Assembly (NCBI RefSeq): GCF_003284935.1
Contig: NZ_QMEV01000015.1
Location: forward strand, 27,778 to 91,777
Direction: 5' to 3'
DNA length: 64,000 bases
From: Mycobacterium colombiense
Lineage (GTDB): Bacteria; Actinomycetota; Actinomycetes; Mycobacteriales; Mycobacteriaceae
Below, piece by piece: positions 33,915 to 43,613 of the stretch (its first letter is position 1; each line of letters starts with the position of its first letter). The notes under the pieces are model-generated. The model made no database searches. It was given only the letters and a program-made list of their open reading frames with translations, and was not told the DNA's origin. Both the position numbers and the translations under genes were made by a program.

Positions 33915-35078
33915 ATGGACCTTTTCGAGTATCAAGCAAAAGAATTGTTCGCCAAGCACAACGTACCGACTACGCCGGGACGCGTGACCGACACCGCCGA
34001 GGGCGCTCGGGAGATCGCCACCGAGATCGGTCGCCCGGTGATGGTCAAAGCGCAGGTGAAGGTCGGCGGCCGCGGCAAGGCGGGTGGCGTCAAGTACGCG
34101 GCCACCCCCGAGGACGCCTACGAGCACGCCAAGAACATCCTCGGCCTGGACATCAAGGGCCACGTGGTCAAGAAGCTGCTGGTCGCCGAGGCCAGCGACA
34201 TCGCCGAGGAGTACTACATCTCCTTCCTGCTCGACCGCGCCAACCGCACCTACCTGGCCATGTGCTCGGTCGAGGGCGGCATGGAAATCGAGGAGGTGGC
34301 CGCCACCAAGCCCGAGCGGCTGGCCAAGGTTCCGGTGGACGCCGTCAAGGGCGTCGACCTGGCGACCGCGCGTTCCATCGCCGAGCAGGGCCACCTGCCC
34401 GCCGAGGTGCTCGACGCCGCCGCGGTCACCATCAACAAGCTGTGGGAGGTCTTCGTCGCCGAGGACGCCACGCTGGTCGAGGTCAACCCGCTGGTGCGCG
34501 ACCCCAAAGACCAGATCCTGGCCTTGGACGGCAAGGTCACGCTGGACGCCAACGCCGACTTCCGTCAGCCGGGCCACGCCGAGTTCGAGGACCGCGACGC
34601 GACCGACCCGCTCGAGCTCAAGGCCAAGGAGCACGACCTCAACTACGTCAAGCTGGACGGCTCCGTCGGCATCATCGGTAACGGTGCGGGCCTGGTCATG
34701 TCGACGCTGGACGTCGTCGCCTACGCGGGCGAGAAGCACGGCGGGGTCAAGCCGGCCAACTTCCTCGACATCGGCGGTGGCGCGTCGGCCGAGGTGATGG
34801 CCGCGGGCCTCGACGTCATCCTGAACGACAAGCAGGTCAAGAGCGTGTTCGTGAACGTCTTCGGCGGCATCACGTCCTGCGACGCCGTCGCCAACGGCAT
34901 CGTGACCGCGCTGAACATGCTCGGTGACGAGGCCAACAAGCCGCTCGTGGTCCGGCTCGATGGCAACAACGTCGACGAAGGCCGCCGCATCCTGGCCCAA
35001 GCCAACCACCCGCTGGTGATCCAGGCCGAGACCATGGACGCCGGCGCCGACAAAGCCGCCGAGCTGGCGAACAAGTAA
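33915..35078 (+). CDS. sucC: succinyl-CoA synthetase beta subunit
   Basis: A 387-residue ATP-grasp subunit of the TCA-cycle enzyme that converts succinyl-CoA to succinate with substrate-level phosphorylation. It begins [20 protein letters not shown] and contains [29 protein letters not shown] and [20 protein letters not shown] 33915 gives the Mtb length; the frame is open upstream but not homologous. sucD follows after 12 bp, forming the usual two-gene operon. Confidence 0.98.
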   Translation: MDLFEYQAKELFAKHNVPTTPGRVTDTAEGAREIATEIGRPVMVKAQVKVGGRGKAGGVKYAATPEDAYEHAKNILGLDIKGHVVKKLLVAEASDIAEEYYISFLLDRANRTYLAMCSVEGGMEIEEVAATKPERLAKVPVDAVKGVDLATARSIAEQGHLPAEVLDAAAVTINKLWEVFVAEDATLVEVNPLVRDPKDQILALDGKVTLDANADFRQPGHAEFEDRDATDPLELKAKEHDLNYVKLDGSVGIIGNGAGLVMSTLDVVAYAGEKHGGVKPANFLDIGGGASAEVMAAGLDVILNDKQVKSVFVNVFGGITSCDAVANGIVTALNMLGDEANKPLVVRLDGNNVDEGRRILAQANHPLVIQAETMDAGADKAAELANK

Positions 35079-35090
35079 GGGACCCAAGCC

Positions 35091-35993
35091 ATGTCGATCT
35101 TTTTGAACAAAGACTCCAAGGTCATCGTCCAGGGCATCACTGGTGGTGAGGGCACCAAGCACACCGCGCTGATGATGAAGGCCGGCACCCAGGTGGTGGG
35201 CGGCGTGAACGCCCGCAAGGCGGGCACCACCGTGTCGCACGTGGACCCCGTCGGCAAGGATGTCGAGCTCCCGGTGTTCGGCACCGTCGCGGAAGCGATC
35301 AAGGAGACCGGCGCCAACGTGTCGGTCGTGTTCGTGCCGCCGAAGTTCGCCAAGGACGCGATCATCGAGGCCATCGACGCCGAGATCCCGCTGCTGGTCG
35401 TCATCACCGAGGGAATCCCGGTGCAGGACAGCGCCTATGCGTGGGCCTACAACGTCGACAAGGGGCAGAAGACGCGCATCATCGGGCCGAACTGCCCCGG
35501 CATCATCACCCCGGGCGAGGCGCTGGCCGGCATCACCCCGGCGAACATCAGCGGCCCGGGCCCGGTCGGGCTGGTGTCCAAGTCGGGCACCCTGACCTAC
35601 CAAATGATGTACGAGCTGCGCGATTTCGGCTTCTCCACCTCGATCGGCATCGGCGGTGACCCGGTGATCGGCACCACCCACATCGACGCCATCGAAGCCT
35701 TCGAGAAGGACCCCGACACCAAGGTCATCGTGATGATCGGTGAGATCGGCGGTGACGCCGAGGAGCGCGCGGCCGACTACATCAAGGCCAACGTGTCCAA
35801 GCCGGTCGTCGGCTACGTCGCGGGCTTCACCGCCCCGGAGGGCAAGACGATGGGCCACGCCGGCGCCATCGTGTCGGGCTCGTCGGGCACCGCGGCCGCC
35901 AAGAAGGAGGCCCTCGAGGCGGCCGGCGTCAAGGTCGGCAAGACGCCGTCGGAGACCGCGGCGCTCGCACGGGAGATCCTGCAGAGCCTGTAG
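35091..35993 (+). CDS. sucD: succinyl-CoA synthetase alpha subunit
   Basis: A 300-residue subunit carrying the CoA-binding Rossmann domain ([17 protein letters not shown]) and the phosphorylated histidine in [24 protein letters not shown] and GGDAEERAA segments confirm the family. It pairs with SucC; the 12-bp gap implies one transcript. A strong G+C hairpin 30 bp after the stop probably ends the operon. Confidence 0.98.
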   Translation: MSIFLNKDSKVIVQGITGGEGTKHTALMMKAGTQVVGGVNARKAGTTVSHVDPVGKDVELPVFGTVAEAIKETGANVSVVFVPPKFAKDAIIEAIDAEIPLLVVITEGIPVQDSAYAWAYNVDKGQKTRIIGPNCPGIITPGEALAGITPANISGPGPVGLVSKSGTLTYQMMYELRDFGFSTSIGIGGDPVIGTTHIDAIEAFEKDPDTKVIVMIGEIGGDAEERAADYIKANVSKPVVGYVAGFTAPEGKTMGHAGAIVSGSSGTAAAKKEALEAAGVKVGKTPSETAALAREILQSL

Positions 35994-36022
35994 TCAGGCG
36001 ACGCGGGTCGCCAACCTGCGAA

Positions 36023-36046
36023 GGGCCCCGGATTTGGCCGGGGCCC
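36023..36046 (+). terminator. candidate terminator of sucCD
   Basis: GGGCCCCGG (36023-36031) and CCGGGGCCC (36038-36046) form a perfect 9-bp stem with a 6-base loop, 30 bp after the sucD stop. There is no following T-run, which is common for mycobacterial terminators. Confidence 0.6.
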
Positions 36047-36069
36047 GGCCCTCGGTAGATAGTGGGTCT

Positions 36070-37596
36070 ATGAATCTCGACCCGAACACCCCCGTCATCG
36101 TCGGGGTGGGGCAGTTCACCGAGCGCATCGAGGACTCGGGCTACCGCGGAATGTCGTCGGTGGACTTGGCGACGGCCGCGGCGCAGGCCGCACTGCATGA
36201 CACCGGCGCCGACGTCAGCGCCGTCGCGGCGGCCATCGACACCGTCGCCGCGACCCGGCAATTCGAGATCTCCGGGCGCACCCCCGCGCCGATGGGCAAG
36301 TCCAACAACTACCCACGGTCGGTGGCCAAGCGCATCGGTGCCGCGCCGGGCCGCGCCATCCTCGAGCCCATCGGCGGCCAGGGCCCTCAGCATCTGGTCA
36401 CCGAGTTCGCCGGCGCCATCGCCTCCGGCGCGGCGGATGTCGTGATGATCTTCGGCTCCGAAAACACCTCGAGCATCCGGTATTTCGCCGACCGGGATAA
36501 GCCGGATCATTCCGAGACGGTCGAGGGTTCACTCGAGGACCGTGGCTTCGGCTACGACGGCCTGTTCGACGACTACACCGTCGCGCACGGCCTGATCGGC
36601 GCGCCGGCCCAGTACGGGCTGCTGGAGAACGCCCGCCGCGCCCGGCTGGGTCTGAGCGTCGCCGACTACCGGCGCCAGATGGGCGAGCTGTTCGCCCCGT
36701 TCACCAAGGTGGCGGCGAAGAACCCGTTCGCGTCATCCCCGGTGGAGCGCAGCGTCGACGAGCTCATCACCGTCACGGCGTCCAACCGGATGATCTGCGA
36801 TCCCTACCCGCGGCTGCTGGTGGCCCGCGACCAGGTGAACCAGGGCGCGGCCGCGCTGCTGATGTCGGTGGCCGCCGCGCGGCGCCTCGGCGTGCCCGAG
36901 GAGCGCTGGGTGTACCTGCACGGCCACGCCGACATGGTGGACCAGCCGCTGCTGGACCGCGCCGACCTGACGTACAACTCGGCCTCGGTGCTGGCGGTCC
37001 AGGAGGCGCTCGCCGTGGCCGGTGTCGGCATCGACGACGTCTCCACCTTCGATCTCTACAGTTGCTTCCCGGTGCCGGTGTTCAACTTCTGCGACGGGAC
37101 CCGGCTGGCCACCGACGATCCGCGTGGGCTGACGCTCACCGGTGGCCTGCCGTATTTCGGCGGGCCGGGCAACAACTACTCGCTGCACGGAATCGCCGAG
37201 ACGGTCAGCGAAATGCGGGACCTGCCGGGTCAATTCGGCCTTGTCGCCGCCAACGGCGGGATCATGAGCAAGTACTCGGTCGGGGTGTACTCGACCACGC
37301 CGGTGCAGTGGAAGCCCGACAACAGCGCAGCCCTGCGCGCCGAGGTCGCCGCCCGCCCCAAGGTGCCGGTCACCGTCAAGGCCGACGGTCGAGCGAAGAT
37401 CGAGACCTACACCGTGCGCTACGACTGGCCGGTGCACACCGGCATCATCATCGGCCGCCTCGACGCCGACGACAGCCGTTTCCTGGCCCTGACCGAGGAC
37501 CCGGATCTCGTCGGGCTGCCCAGCGAGGGCGAGCCGCTCGGCGCGTCGATCGTGGTCCGGCCGACCGAGAAGGACAACCGGGCCGCGCTGGCCTGA
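36070..37596 (+). CDS. thiolase-superfamily protein (acetyl-CoA acetyltransferase-like)
   Basis: A 508-residue thiolase-fold protein of the lipid-transfer/acetyltransferase-like branch (MNLDPNTPVIVGVGQFTERIED start, ASGAADVVMIFGSEN, VFNFCDGTR, GGPGNNYSLHGIAE). The usual nucleophile Cys of thiolases near residue 90 is not visible: the matching region reads FGSENTSS. A cysteine does occur in DLYSCFPVPVF, where relatives have a DCF motif. It may therefore act as a non-decarboxylating acyl-transfer or retro-Claisen enzyme, or a scaffold. I do not recall a counterpart at this place in Mtb. It is convergent with the LLM oxidoreductase gene. Confidence 0.78.
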   Translation: MNLDPNTPVIVGVGQFTERIEDSGYRGMSSVDLATAAAQAALHDTGADVSAVAAAIDTVAATRQFEISGRTPAPMGKSNNYPRSVAKRIGAAPGRAILEPIGGQGPQHLVTEFAGAIASGAADVVMIFGSENTSSIRYFADRDKPDHSETVEGSLEDRGFGYDGLFDDYTVAHGLIGAPAQYGLLENARRARLGLSVADYRRQMGELFAPFTKVAAKNPFASSPVERSVDELITVTASNRMICDPYPRLLVARDQVNQGAAALLMSVAAARRLGVPEERWVYLHGHADMVDQPLLDRADLTYNSASVLAVQEALAVAGVGIDDVSTFDLYSCFPVPVFNFCDGTRLATDDPRGLTLTGGLPYFGGPGNNYSLHGIAETVSEMRDLPGQFGLVAANGGIMSKYSVGVYSTTPVQWKPDNSAALRAEVAARPKVPVTVKADGRAKIETYTVRYDWPVHTGIIIGRLDADDSRFLALTEDPDLVGLPSEGEPLGASIVVRPTEKDNRAALA

Positions 37597-37669
37597 GCGA
37601 CCGTCTGCGCCGCCGCGACACTTAACCCTCGTACACGACACGCCGCTGAGCGTCGCAACGATTTAAGTC

Positions 37670-37686
37670 TCGGCGCGAGGCGCCGA
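37670..37686. terminator. candidate bidirectional terminator hairpin
   Basis: TCGGCGC-GAG-GCGCCGA gives a 7-bp stem with a 3-base loop between the convergent thiolase-like and LLM genes. A larger imperfect pairing (CGCGACACTTAA near 37614 with TTAAGTCTCGGCG near 37663) surrounds part of it. Confidence 0.4.
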
Positions 37687-37696
37687 CGGGCCCAAG

Positions 37697-38545
37697 CTAG
37701 ACGAGGGCGGCGAGCTTGCCGGCCAACCGCTCGACGTAGGCGGCGACCTCGTCCTCGGACTTGTCCGGCAGCCCGAACAGTACCTCGGTCACCCCGAGCT
37801 CGGCCCACTTGGCGAGTTTCTCGGGCACCGGCTTGAAGTCCAGCGCCACGATCTGCGGGGCGCCGTCGCGGCCCGCGGCCGCCCAGGTGTCCTGCAGCAA
37901 CTTCACCGGCTCGTCGATGTCGAAGTCGCGGGGGGTCGTGATCCAGCCGTCGGCGCTGCGGGCGATCCACTTGAAGTTCTTCTCCGTGCCGGCCGCGCCG
38001 ACCAGCACGGGGATGTGCGGCTGCACGGGCTTGGGCCAGGCCCAGCTGGGACCGAACTTGACGAACTCGCCGTCGTACTGGGCTTCCTCTTCGGTCCACA
38101 GCGCGCGCATCGCTTCGAGGTATTCGCGCAGCATGGTGCGGCGCCGGCCCGGTGGCACGTTGTGGTCGGCGAGTTCGTCGGTGTTCCAGCCGAACCCGAC
38201 GCCCAGGCTGACCCGCCCGCCGGACAGGTGGTCAAGGGTGGCAATACTTTTCGCCAACGTGATCGGGTCGTGTTCGACCGGCAGGGCCACCGCGGTGGAC
38301 AGCCGCACCCGCGAGGTGACCGCGCACGCCGCGCCCAGACTCACCCAGGGGTCTAGTGTCCGCATGTAGCGGTCGTCGGGCAGTGATTCGTCCCCGGTGG
38401 TGGGGTGAGCCGCCTCGCGCTTCACCGGAATGTGCGTGTGTTCTGGCACGTAGAAGGTCGTAAAGCCATGGTCGTCGGCGAGCTTCGCGGCCTTCGCCGG
38501 GGAGATGCCACGATCGCTGGTAAATAGCACAAGCCCGTAATCCAT
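37697..38545 (-). CDS. LLM-class (probably F420-dependent) oxidoreductase, Rv0953c-like
   Basis: A 282-residue luciferase-like oxidoreductase. It contains GFTTFYVPEHTHIPVKRE, LPVEHDPITLAKSIATLD and GRVSLGVGFGWNTDEL, all typical of F420-dependent LLM proteins. ATG 38545 (MDYGLVLFTSDRG) matches Mtb Rv0953c; upstream codons do not. A perfect KstR palindrome ends 23 bp and begins 10 bp upstream of the start codon, so repressor binding would cover the ribosome site region and promoter. This links it to the sterol regulon. Confidence 0.88.
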   Translation of the reverse strand: MDYGLVLFTSDRGISPAKAAKLADDHGFTTFYVPEHTHIPVKREAAHPTTGDESLPDDRYMRTLDPWVSLGAACAVTSRVRLSTAVALPVEHDPITLAKSIATLDHLSGGRVSLGVGFGWNTDELADHNVPPGRRRTMLREYLEAMRALWTEEEAQYDGEFVKFGPSWAWPKPVQPHIPVLVGAAGTEKNFKWIARSADGWITTPRDFDIDEPVKLLQDTWAAAGRDGAPQIVALDFKPVPEKLAKWAELGVTEVLFGLPDKSEDEVAAYVERLAGKLAALV

Positions 38546-38554
38546 GCCGAGAAT

Positions 38555-38568
38555 TAGAACGTGTTCTA
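38555..38568. promoter_or_regulatory. KstR operator upstream of the Rv0953c-like gene
   Basis: TAGAACGTGTTCTA, identical to the site at 21265-21278 and a full match to the KstR consensus, lies only 10 bp from the start codon. Confidence 0.75.
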
Positions 38569-38799
38569 CCTCCGTTGAGCAAGCCGTCGTGACACGGACC
38601 GTCTCGCGAGCAGCTCGCGGGCCCGCCGGTGCGGGCGTCGCCGTCCAAGCCGGTGGCAACGGCACGGGGTACCGCACGTGCGCTAGCGTGGGTGATCGAC
38701 CGCGTCGCTAACGCAGCGAGGCGCCTGGAAGCACAGCGTTGCACTGCAACTGTGGCGACCGCTAGGCAGTTCAAGGCACTGAAAGCAACAGGAGGAGCC

Positions 38800-39717
38800 A
38801 TGACCTACTCTCCCGGAAGCCCGGGCTATCCGCCGGCGCAACCCGGCGGCGGCGCCTATGCGGGCGGCACACCGTCCTTCGCCAAGGACGACGACGGAAC
38901 GAGCAAGCTGCCGTTCTACCTGAGCATCGCGGTGGTGGTCCTCGGTCTGGCCGCCTACCTCCTGAACTTCGGCCCCACCTTCACCATCGGCGCCGACCTC
39001 GGCCCGGGCATCGGCGGCCGCGCCGGTGACGCCGGCACCGCGGTCGTGGTTGCCCTGCTGGCGGCGCTGCTCGCCGGGCTCGGCCTGCTGCCGAAGGCCA
39101 AGAACTATGCGGGAGTCGTCGCGGTCATCGCGGTGCTGGGTGCCCTGCTCGCCATCACCGAGACGATCAACCTGCCCGCCGGTTTCTCGATCGGCTGGGC
39201 GATGTGGCCGCTGGTGGCGGCCGTGGTGCTGCAGGCGATCGCCGCCGTCGTCGTGGTGCTGCTGGACTCCGGGGTGATCACCGCCCCGGCGCCGCGGCCC
39301 AAGTACGACCCGTACGCGCAGTACGGCCAGTACGGGCAATACGGCCAGTACGGTCAGCAGCCCTACTACGGGCAGCAGCCGGGCGGCCAGCAGCACGGCG
39401 GGCAGCAGCAGTCACCGCAGGGATACGGTTCGCAGTACGGCGGCTACTCGCCGAGCGGGGCGCCCACCCAGAGTGGCCCTCCGACCGGCGGTTTCGGCGC
39501 TCAGCCGTCGCCGCAGTCGGGCCAGCAGCCGCCCGCGCAGCAGCAGGGCCCGTCCACGCCGCCCACCGGCTTCCCCAGCTTCAGCCCGCCGCCGAATGTC
39601 GGCGGATCGGACTCCGGCTCGGCGACCGCAAACTTCTCCGAGCAGGGTGGGGGCCAGCAGTTCGGCCACGAGCAGCAGCAGTCGCCGTCGTCACCGTCTG
39701 GGCCAGCGCCCTCCTAA
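38800..39717 (+). CDS. 34-kDa antigen-like membrane protein with YGQ-rich tail (Rv0954-like)
   Basis: A 305-residue membrane protein. A short Pro/Gly-rich N-terminus is followed by about four hydrophobic segments between residues 38 and 165 ([19 protein letters not shown] and others). A long Gln/Gly/Pro/Tyr-rich cytoplasmic or exposed tail then begins with a YGQYGQ repeat. It matches Mtb Rv0954, a 34-kDa antigen reported to associate with the cell-division complex. ATG 38800 has a strong GGAGGA site. The next gene, also a membrane protein, starts 37 bp later. Confidence 0.88.
   Translation: MTYSPGSPGYPPAQPGGGAYAGGTPSFAKDDDGTSKLPFYLSIAVVVLGLAAYLLNFGPTFTIGADLGPGIGGRAGDAGTAVVVALLAALLAGLGLLPKAKNYAGVVAVIAVLGALLAITETINLPAGFSIGWAMWPLVAAVVLQAIAAVVVVLLDSGVITAPAPRPKYDPYAQYGQYGQYGQYGQQPYYGQQPGGQQHGGQQQSPQGYGSQYGGYSPSGAPTQSGPPTGGFGAQPSPQSGQQPPAQQQGPSTPPTGFPSFSPPPNVGGSDSGSATANFSEQGGGQQFGHEQQQSPSSPSGPAPS
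39312..39360 (+). repeat. 9-bp tandem repeat coding (Q)YGQ units
   Basis: TACGGNCAG-type 9-mers are repeated about five times and encode consecutive QYG units in the tail of the 34-kDa-like protein. Copy number is likely variable between strains. Confidence 0.7.
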
Positions 39718-39754
39718 CGTGCGCTGTCGCGCCTAGTCGGGGACGTGCCCCAGA

Positions 39755-41161
39755 GTGACACGGGTGGAGGACAACCGGGCAGCAGGCGCTCGCCAGGCGC
39801 GTGACCTCGTCAGGGTCGCGTTCGCCCCGGCCGTGGTGGCGTTGGTCATCATCGCCGCGGTCACGCTGATCCAGTTGTTGATCGCCAACAGCGACATGAC
39901 CGGCGCGCTGGGCGCCATCGCCAGCATGTGGCTGGGCGTGCACCAGGTCCCGGTCTCCATCGGCGGCCGCGTGCTGGGGGTGATGCCGCTGCTGCCGGTC
40001 CTGCTGATGGTCTGGGCCACCGCGCGCAGCACGGCCCGGGCGACCACGCCCTACTCCTCCTGGCTGGTCATCCGCTGGGTCGTCGCCTCGGCGCTGGGCG
40101 GTCCGTTGTTCATGACGGCGATCGCGCTGGCGGTCATCCACGACGCGTCCTCGGTGATCACCGAGCTGCAAACGCCCAGCGCGCTACGCGCGTTCCTCAG
40201 CGTGCTCGTGGTGCACGGCGCCGGCGCCGGGATCGGCGTGTGGTCCAGGGTGGGCCCGCGCGCGCTGGCGGCGGCGTCGCTGCCGTTCTGGCTGGGCGAT
40301 TCCCTGCGCGCCGCCGCGGCCGGCGTATTGGCGTTGCTCGGCCTGTCCGGCCTGGTGACGGCCGGCTCGCTGGTGGTGCACTGGTCGACCATGCAGGAGC
40401 TCTACGGCATCACCGATTCGATCTTCGGCGAGTTGAGCCTCACCCTGCTGTCAATGCTCTACGCGCCCAACGTCATTGTGGGCACCGCTGCCATGGCGGT
40501 GGGCTCCAGCGCGCACATCGGATTCGCCACCTTCAGTTCGTTCACCGTGTTCGGCGGTGACATCCCGGCCGTGCCCGTCCTGGCCGCGGTCCCCAGGCCG
40601 CCGTTGGGGCCGGTGTGGGTGGCGCTGCTCATCATCGGCGCGGCGTCCGGTGTGGCGGTCGGTCAGCAATGCGCCCGGCGCGCGCTGCCGCTGCTTGCGG
40701 CCGGCGCCAAGCTGCTGATCGCCGCGGTCGCCGGCGCGCTGGTGATGTCCTTGCTGGCGTACGCCGGCAGCGGCCAGCTGGGCAACTTCGGCCACGTCGG
40801 CGTGGATCAGGGCGCGTTGCTCGAGGGCGTCTTCTTCTGGTTCGCCGTCGTCGGCGGGGTCACGGTGGTGATGAGCGGCGGAATCAGCCGCCGTCCCCGG
40901 CGGCCCAAGGCCAAGCCCGCACCCGTTGCGGCCGAAGAACCCGCCGACTTCGCGGGCGCTTTCGACGACGATCGGCCGACCGAGGAGGAGGAGATGCCGG
41001 CGGAGCCGGGCGAGGCCCCCGACGCCGCTGCGGACGACGCCGACGAACACGAGCCGCCTTCCACCCACGACGCCGACGAACACGAGCCGCCGGCCACCGA
41101 CGACGCGCCACCGCCGGGCGACCCCGAGGACGAAGCGACCGAGCGAGAATCCGGGCACTGA
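39755..41161 (+). CDS. integral membrane protein with acidic tail (Rv0955-like)
   Basis: A 468-residue polytopic protein with many hydrophobic segments across residues 20-380 and a strongly acidic Glu/Asp/Pro tail. It fits the actinobacterial DUF6350 type seen in Mtb Rv0955. GTG 39755 is chosen; GTG 39764 is possible. The tail has an 11-residue duplication (DADEHEPP twice) from a 23-bp direct repeat at 41036-41058 and 41069-41091. Function unknown; linkage to Rv0954-like and purN is conserved in mycobacteria. A long inverted repeat follows directly after its stop. Confidence 0.82.
   Translation: MTRVEDNRAAGARQARDLVRVAFAPAVVALVIIAAVTLIQLLIANSDMTGALGAIASMWLGVHQVPVSIGGRVLGVMPLLPVLLMVWATARSTARATTPYSSWLVIRWVVASALGGPLFMTAIALAVIHDASSVITELQTPSALRAFLSVLVVHGAGAGIGVWSRVGPRALAAASLPFWLGDSLRAAAAGVLALLGLSGLVTAGSLVVHWSTMQELYGITDSIFGELSLTLLSMLYAPNVIVGTAAMAVGSSAHIGFATFSSFTVFGGDIPAVPVLAAVPRPPLGPVWVALLIIGAASGVAVGQQCARRALPLLAAGAKLLIAAVAGALVMSLLAYAGSGQLGNFGHVGVDQGALLEGVFFWFAVVGGVTVVMSGGISRRPRRPKAKPAPVAAEEPADFAGAFDDDRPTEEEEMPAEPGEAPDAAADDADEHEPPSTHDADEHEPPATDDAPPPGDPEDEATERESGH
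41036..41091 (+). repeat. 23-bp direct repeat within the Rv0955-like tail
   Basis: The 23-bp sequence beginning GACGCCGACGAACACGAG occurs at 41036-41058 and 41069-41091 with a 33-bp period, in frame, giving a duplicated DADEHEPP. Confidence 0.85.
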
Positions 41162-41166
41162 CCGTT

Positions 41167-41237
41167 TTGCCCGCCTCTGAGCGACAACCCCGGTCGTCGC
41201 CAGTGGGGCATCGTGAATGTCGCGCAGAGGCGGGCAA
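41167..41237. repeat. long inverted repeat between the Rv0955-like gene and purN
   Basis: Arms 41167-41186 and 41218-41237 are 20 bp long and pair with one mismatch (TTGCCCGCCTCTG then A/C then GCGACA). The 31-bp spacer contains CCCC (41188-41191) and GGGG (41204-41207), giving a nested inner stem. It starts 6 bp after the stop codon of the membrane-protein gene. It may be a bidirectional terminator or a palindromic intergenic element. Confidence 0.8.
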
Positions 41238-41296
41238 TCCTGATGCCGCCAGCCCGATCGTCGGACGCACGGCGTCGGCGGGCTAGGCTCGCCGAT

Positions 41297-41944
41297 GTGG
41301 TCGAACCGCTCCATGTGCCCCCGAACGCACCGGCACGGGTGGTGGTACTGGCGTCGGGCACCGGGTCGCTGCTGAATTCACTGTTGACTTCCGCCGCCGC
41401 GGATTACCCGGCCCGGGTGGTCGCCGTCGGCGCCGACCGCGACTGCCTAGCCACCGAGATCGCCGCGGCCGCTTCCGTGCCCGCCTTCACCGTCCGCCTC
41501 GGCGAGTACCCGGACCGCGACGCCTGGGACGCGGCCATCACCGAGGCCACCGTCGCGCACTCGCCCGACCTGGTGGTGTCCGCGGGGTTCATGAAAATCC
41601 TTGGGCCGCAATTCCTCTCGCGGTTCTATGGCCGCGTCATCAACACCCATCCGGCGCTGTTGCCGGCGTTTCCGGGTGCGCACGGGGTGGCCGACGCGTT
41701 GGCCTACGGAGTGAAGGTCACAGGCTGTACGGTGCACCTGGTGGACGCCGGGACGGACACCGGGCCGATTCTGGCGCAGGAATCCGTTCCGGTGCTCGAC
41801 GGCGACACCGAAGAGACCCTGCACGAACGCATCAAGGTCACTGAACGGAAGCTACTGGTGGACGTGGTGGCCGCGATCGCAACAGGCGGCCTGACCCTGG
41901 TCGGGAGAAAAGCGACGATCGGACGAAAGGCGACGAACCGATGA
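41297..41944 (+). CDS. purN: phosphoribosylglycinamide formyltransferase
   Basis: A 215-residue enzyme that formylates GAR with 10-formyl-THF in purine synthesis. [16 protein letters not shown] is the N-terminal phosphate-binding region; the catalytic set is N and H in [15 protein letters not shown] and D in [15 protein letters not shown] 41297 gives the same length as Mtb PurN, and homology begins VEPLHVPP. It overlaps purH by 4 bp (ATGA), so the two late purine enzymes are coupled. Confidence 0.96.
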   Translation: MVEPLHVPPNAPARVVVLASGTGSLLNSLLTSAAADYPARVVAVGADRDCLATEIAAAASVPAFTVRLGEYPDRDAWDAAITEATVAHSPDLVVSAGFMKILGPQFLSRFYGRVINTHPALLPAFPGAHGVADALAYGVKVTGCTVHLVDAGTDTGPILAQESVPVLDGDTEETLHERIKVTERKLLVDVVAAIATGGLTLVGRKATIGRKATNR

Positions 41945-43524
41945 GCACCGACGACTGGCGCGAAGACGCCAAACGGCCGATCCGGCGCGCCTTGATCAGC
42001 GTGTACGACAAGACCGGGCTCATCGACCTCGCCCAGGGGTTGGCGGCCGCGGGCGTCGAGATCGTCTCGACCGGATCCACCGCGAAGGTCATTGCCGACA
42101 AAGACATTCCGGTGACCCGGGTCGAGGAGCTGACCGGTTTCCCCGAGGTGCTCGACGGCCGGGTCAAGACCCTGCATCCGCGCGTGCACGCTGGCCTGCT
42201 GGCGGACCTTCGCAAACCCGAGCACGCCGCCGCGCTCGAGGAGCTCGGGATCGCGGCGTTCGAGCTCGTCGTCGTCAACCTGTATCCGTTCACCGAGACG
42301 GTCGACTCCGGGGCCAGCATCGACGAATGCGTCGAGCAGATCGACATCGGCGGCCCGTCGATGGTGCGCGCCGCGGCCAAGAACCATCCGAGCGTGGCGG
42401 TGATCGTCGACCCACTGGGCTACGACGGCGTGCTCGCCGCGGTACGCGCGGGCGGGTTTAGCCTCGCCGAGCGCAAAAAGCTGGCGGCGCTTGCCTTTCA
42501 GCACACCGCCGAATACGACATCGCGGTCGCGAGCTGGATGGAGTCGACGCTGGCTCCCGAACATCCGCCGACGACGTTCCCGAAGTGGCTGGGCCGCAAC
42601 TGGCGCCGCTCGACGATGCTGCGCTACGGCGAGAACCCGCACCAGCAGGCGGCGCTGTACAGCGACCCCGGCGCCTGGCCCGGACTGGCGCAGGCCGAGC
42701 AGCTGCACGGAAAAGAGATGTCCTACAACAACTTCACCGATGCGGACGCGGCCTGGCGGGCCGCCTTCGATCACGAGCAGACCTGCGTCGCAATCATCAA
42801 GCACGCCAATCCATGTGGGATCGCCATCTCCTCGGAATCGGTCGCCGACGCGCATCGCAAGGCGCACGAATGCGATCCGTTGAGCGCCTTCGGCGGGGTC
42901 ATCGCGTCCAACACCGAAGTCAGCCTGGAGATGGCCGAATACGTCAGCACCATCTTCACCGAGGTCATCGTCGCGCCTGCCTACGAGCCCGCCGCCCTCG
43001 AGGCGTTGACCCGCAAGAAGAACATCCGGGTGCTGGTGGCCTCGGAGCCGCTGACCGGCGGCACCGAGCTGCGGCCGATCAGCGGCGGACTGTTGGTCCA
43101 GCAGCGCGACGAGCTCGACGCGCACGGCGACAACCCCGCTAATTGGACGCTGGCCGCCGGCTCACCCGCCGATCCTTCGACGCTGGCCGACCTGGTGTTC
43201 GCCTGGCGCGTGTGCCGCGCCGTCAAATCGAACGCGATCGTGATCGCCGGCGGCGGCGCGACCATCGGCGTCGGCATGGGCCAGGTGAACCGGGTCGACG
43301 CGGCGCGGCTGGCGGTCGAACGGGGCGGCGATCGGGTGCGCGGCGCCGTCGCCGCCTCCGACGCGTTCTTCCCGTTCCCCGACGGGCTCGAGACGCTGAC
43401 CGGCGCCGGGGTGAAGGCGATCGTGCACCCCGGCGGATCGGTGCGCGACGACGAGGTGACCGCGGCGGCCGCCAGCGCCGGCATTTCGCTGTATCTCACC
43501 GGGGCGCGTCACTTCGCGCACTAG
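41941..43524 (+). CDS. purH: bifunctional AICAR transformylase / IMP cyclohydrolase
   Basis: A 527-residue enzyme for the last two steps to IMP. The N-terminal cyclohydrolase domain has [15 protein letters not shown] and [15 protein letters not shown]; the C-terminal transformylase domain has [23 protein letters not shown] and the [19 protein letters not shown] region (quoted in part). ATG 41941 overlaps the purN stop. Length is normal. Confidence 0.98.
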   Translation: MSTDDWREDAKRPIRRALISVYDKTGLIDLAQGLAAAGVEIVSTGSTAKVIADKDIPVTRVEELTGFPEVLDGRVKTLHPRVHAGLLADLRKPEHAAALEELGIAAFELVVVNLYPFTETVDSGASIDECVEQIDIGGPSMVRAAAKNHPSVAVIVDPLGYDGVLAAVRAGGFSLAERKKLAALAFQHTAEYDIAVASWMESTLAPEHPPTTFPKWLGRNWRRSTMLRYGENPHQQAALYSDPGAWPGLAQAEQLHGKEMSYNNFTDADAAWRAAFDHEQTCVAIIKHANPCGIAISSESVADAHRKAHECDPLSAFGGVIASNTEVSLEMAEYVSTIFTEVIVAPAYEPAALEALTRKKNIRVLVASEPLTGGTELRPISGGLLVQQRDELDAHGDNPANWTLAAGSPADPSTLADLVFAWRVCRAVKSNAIVIAGGGATIGVGMGQVNRVDAARLAVERGGDRVRGAVAASDAFFPFPDGLETLTGAGVKAIVHPGGSVRDDEVTAAAASAGISLYLTGARHFAH

Positions 43525-43613
43525 CCACGGTGTGCGCGCGACGCCCGTGTCAATAAGCGTCTAGTGAACGCCCTTGGCATGACTCGTGTGAGCCCGCGTC
43601 GTAGCGTGGAGTG

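Noticed and set aside
33882..35858. 658-codon minus-strand open frame over sucCD
   Set aside because: Antisense shadow; sucC and sucD are unmistakable on the plus strand.
37597..37696. Small RNA or element in the spacer between the thiolase-like and LLM genes
   Set aside because: Only imperfect pairing plus a short G+C hairpin are visible; a terminator explains it sufficiently.
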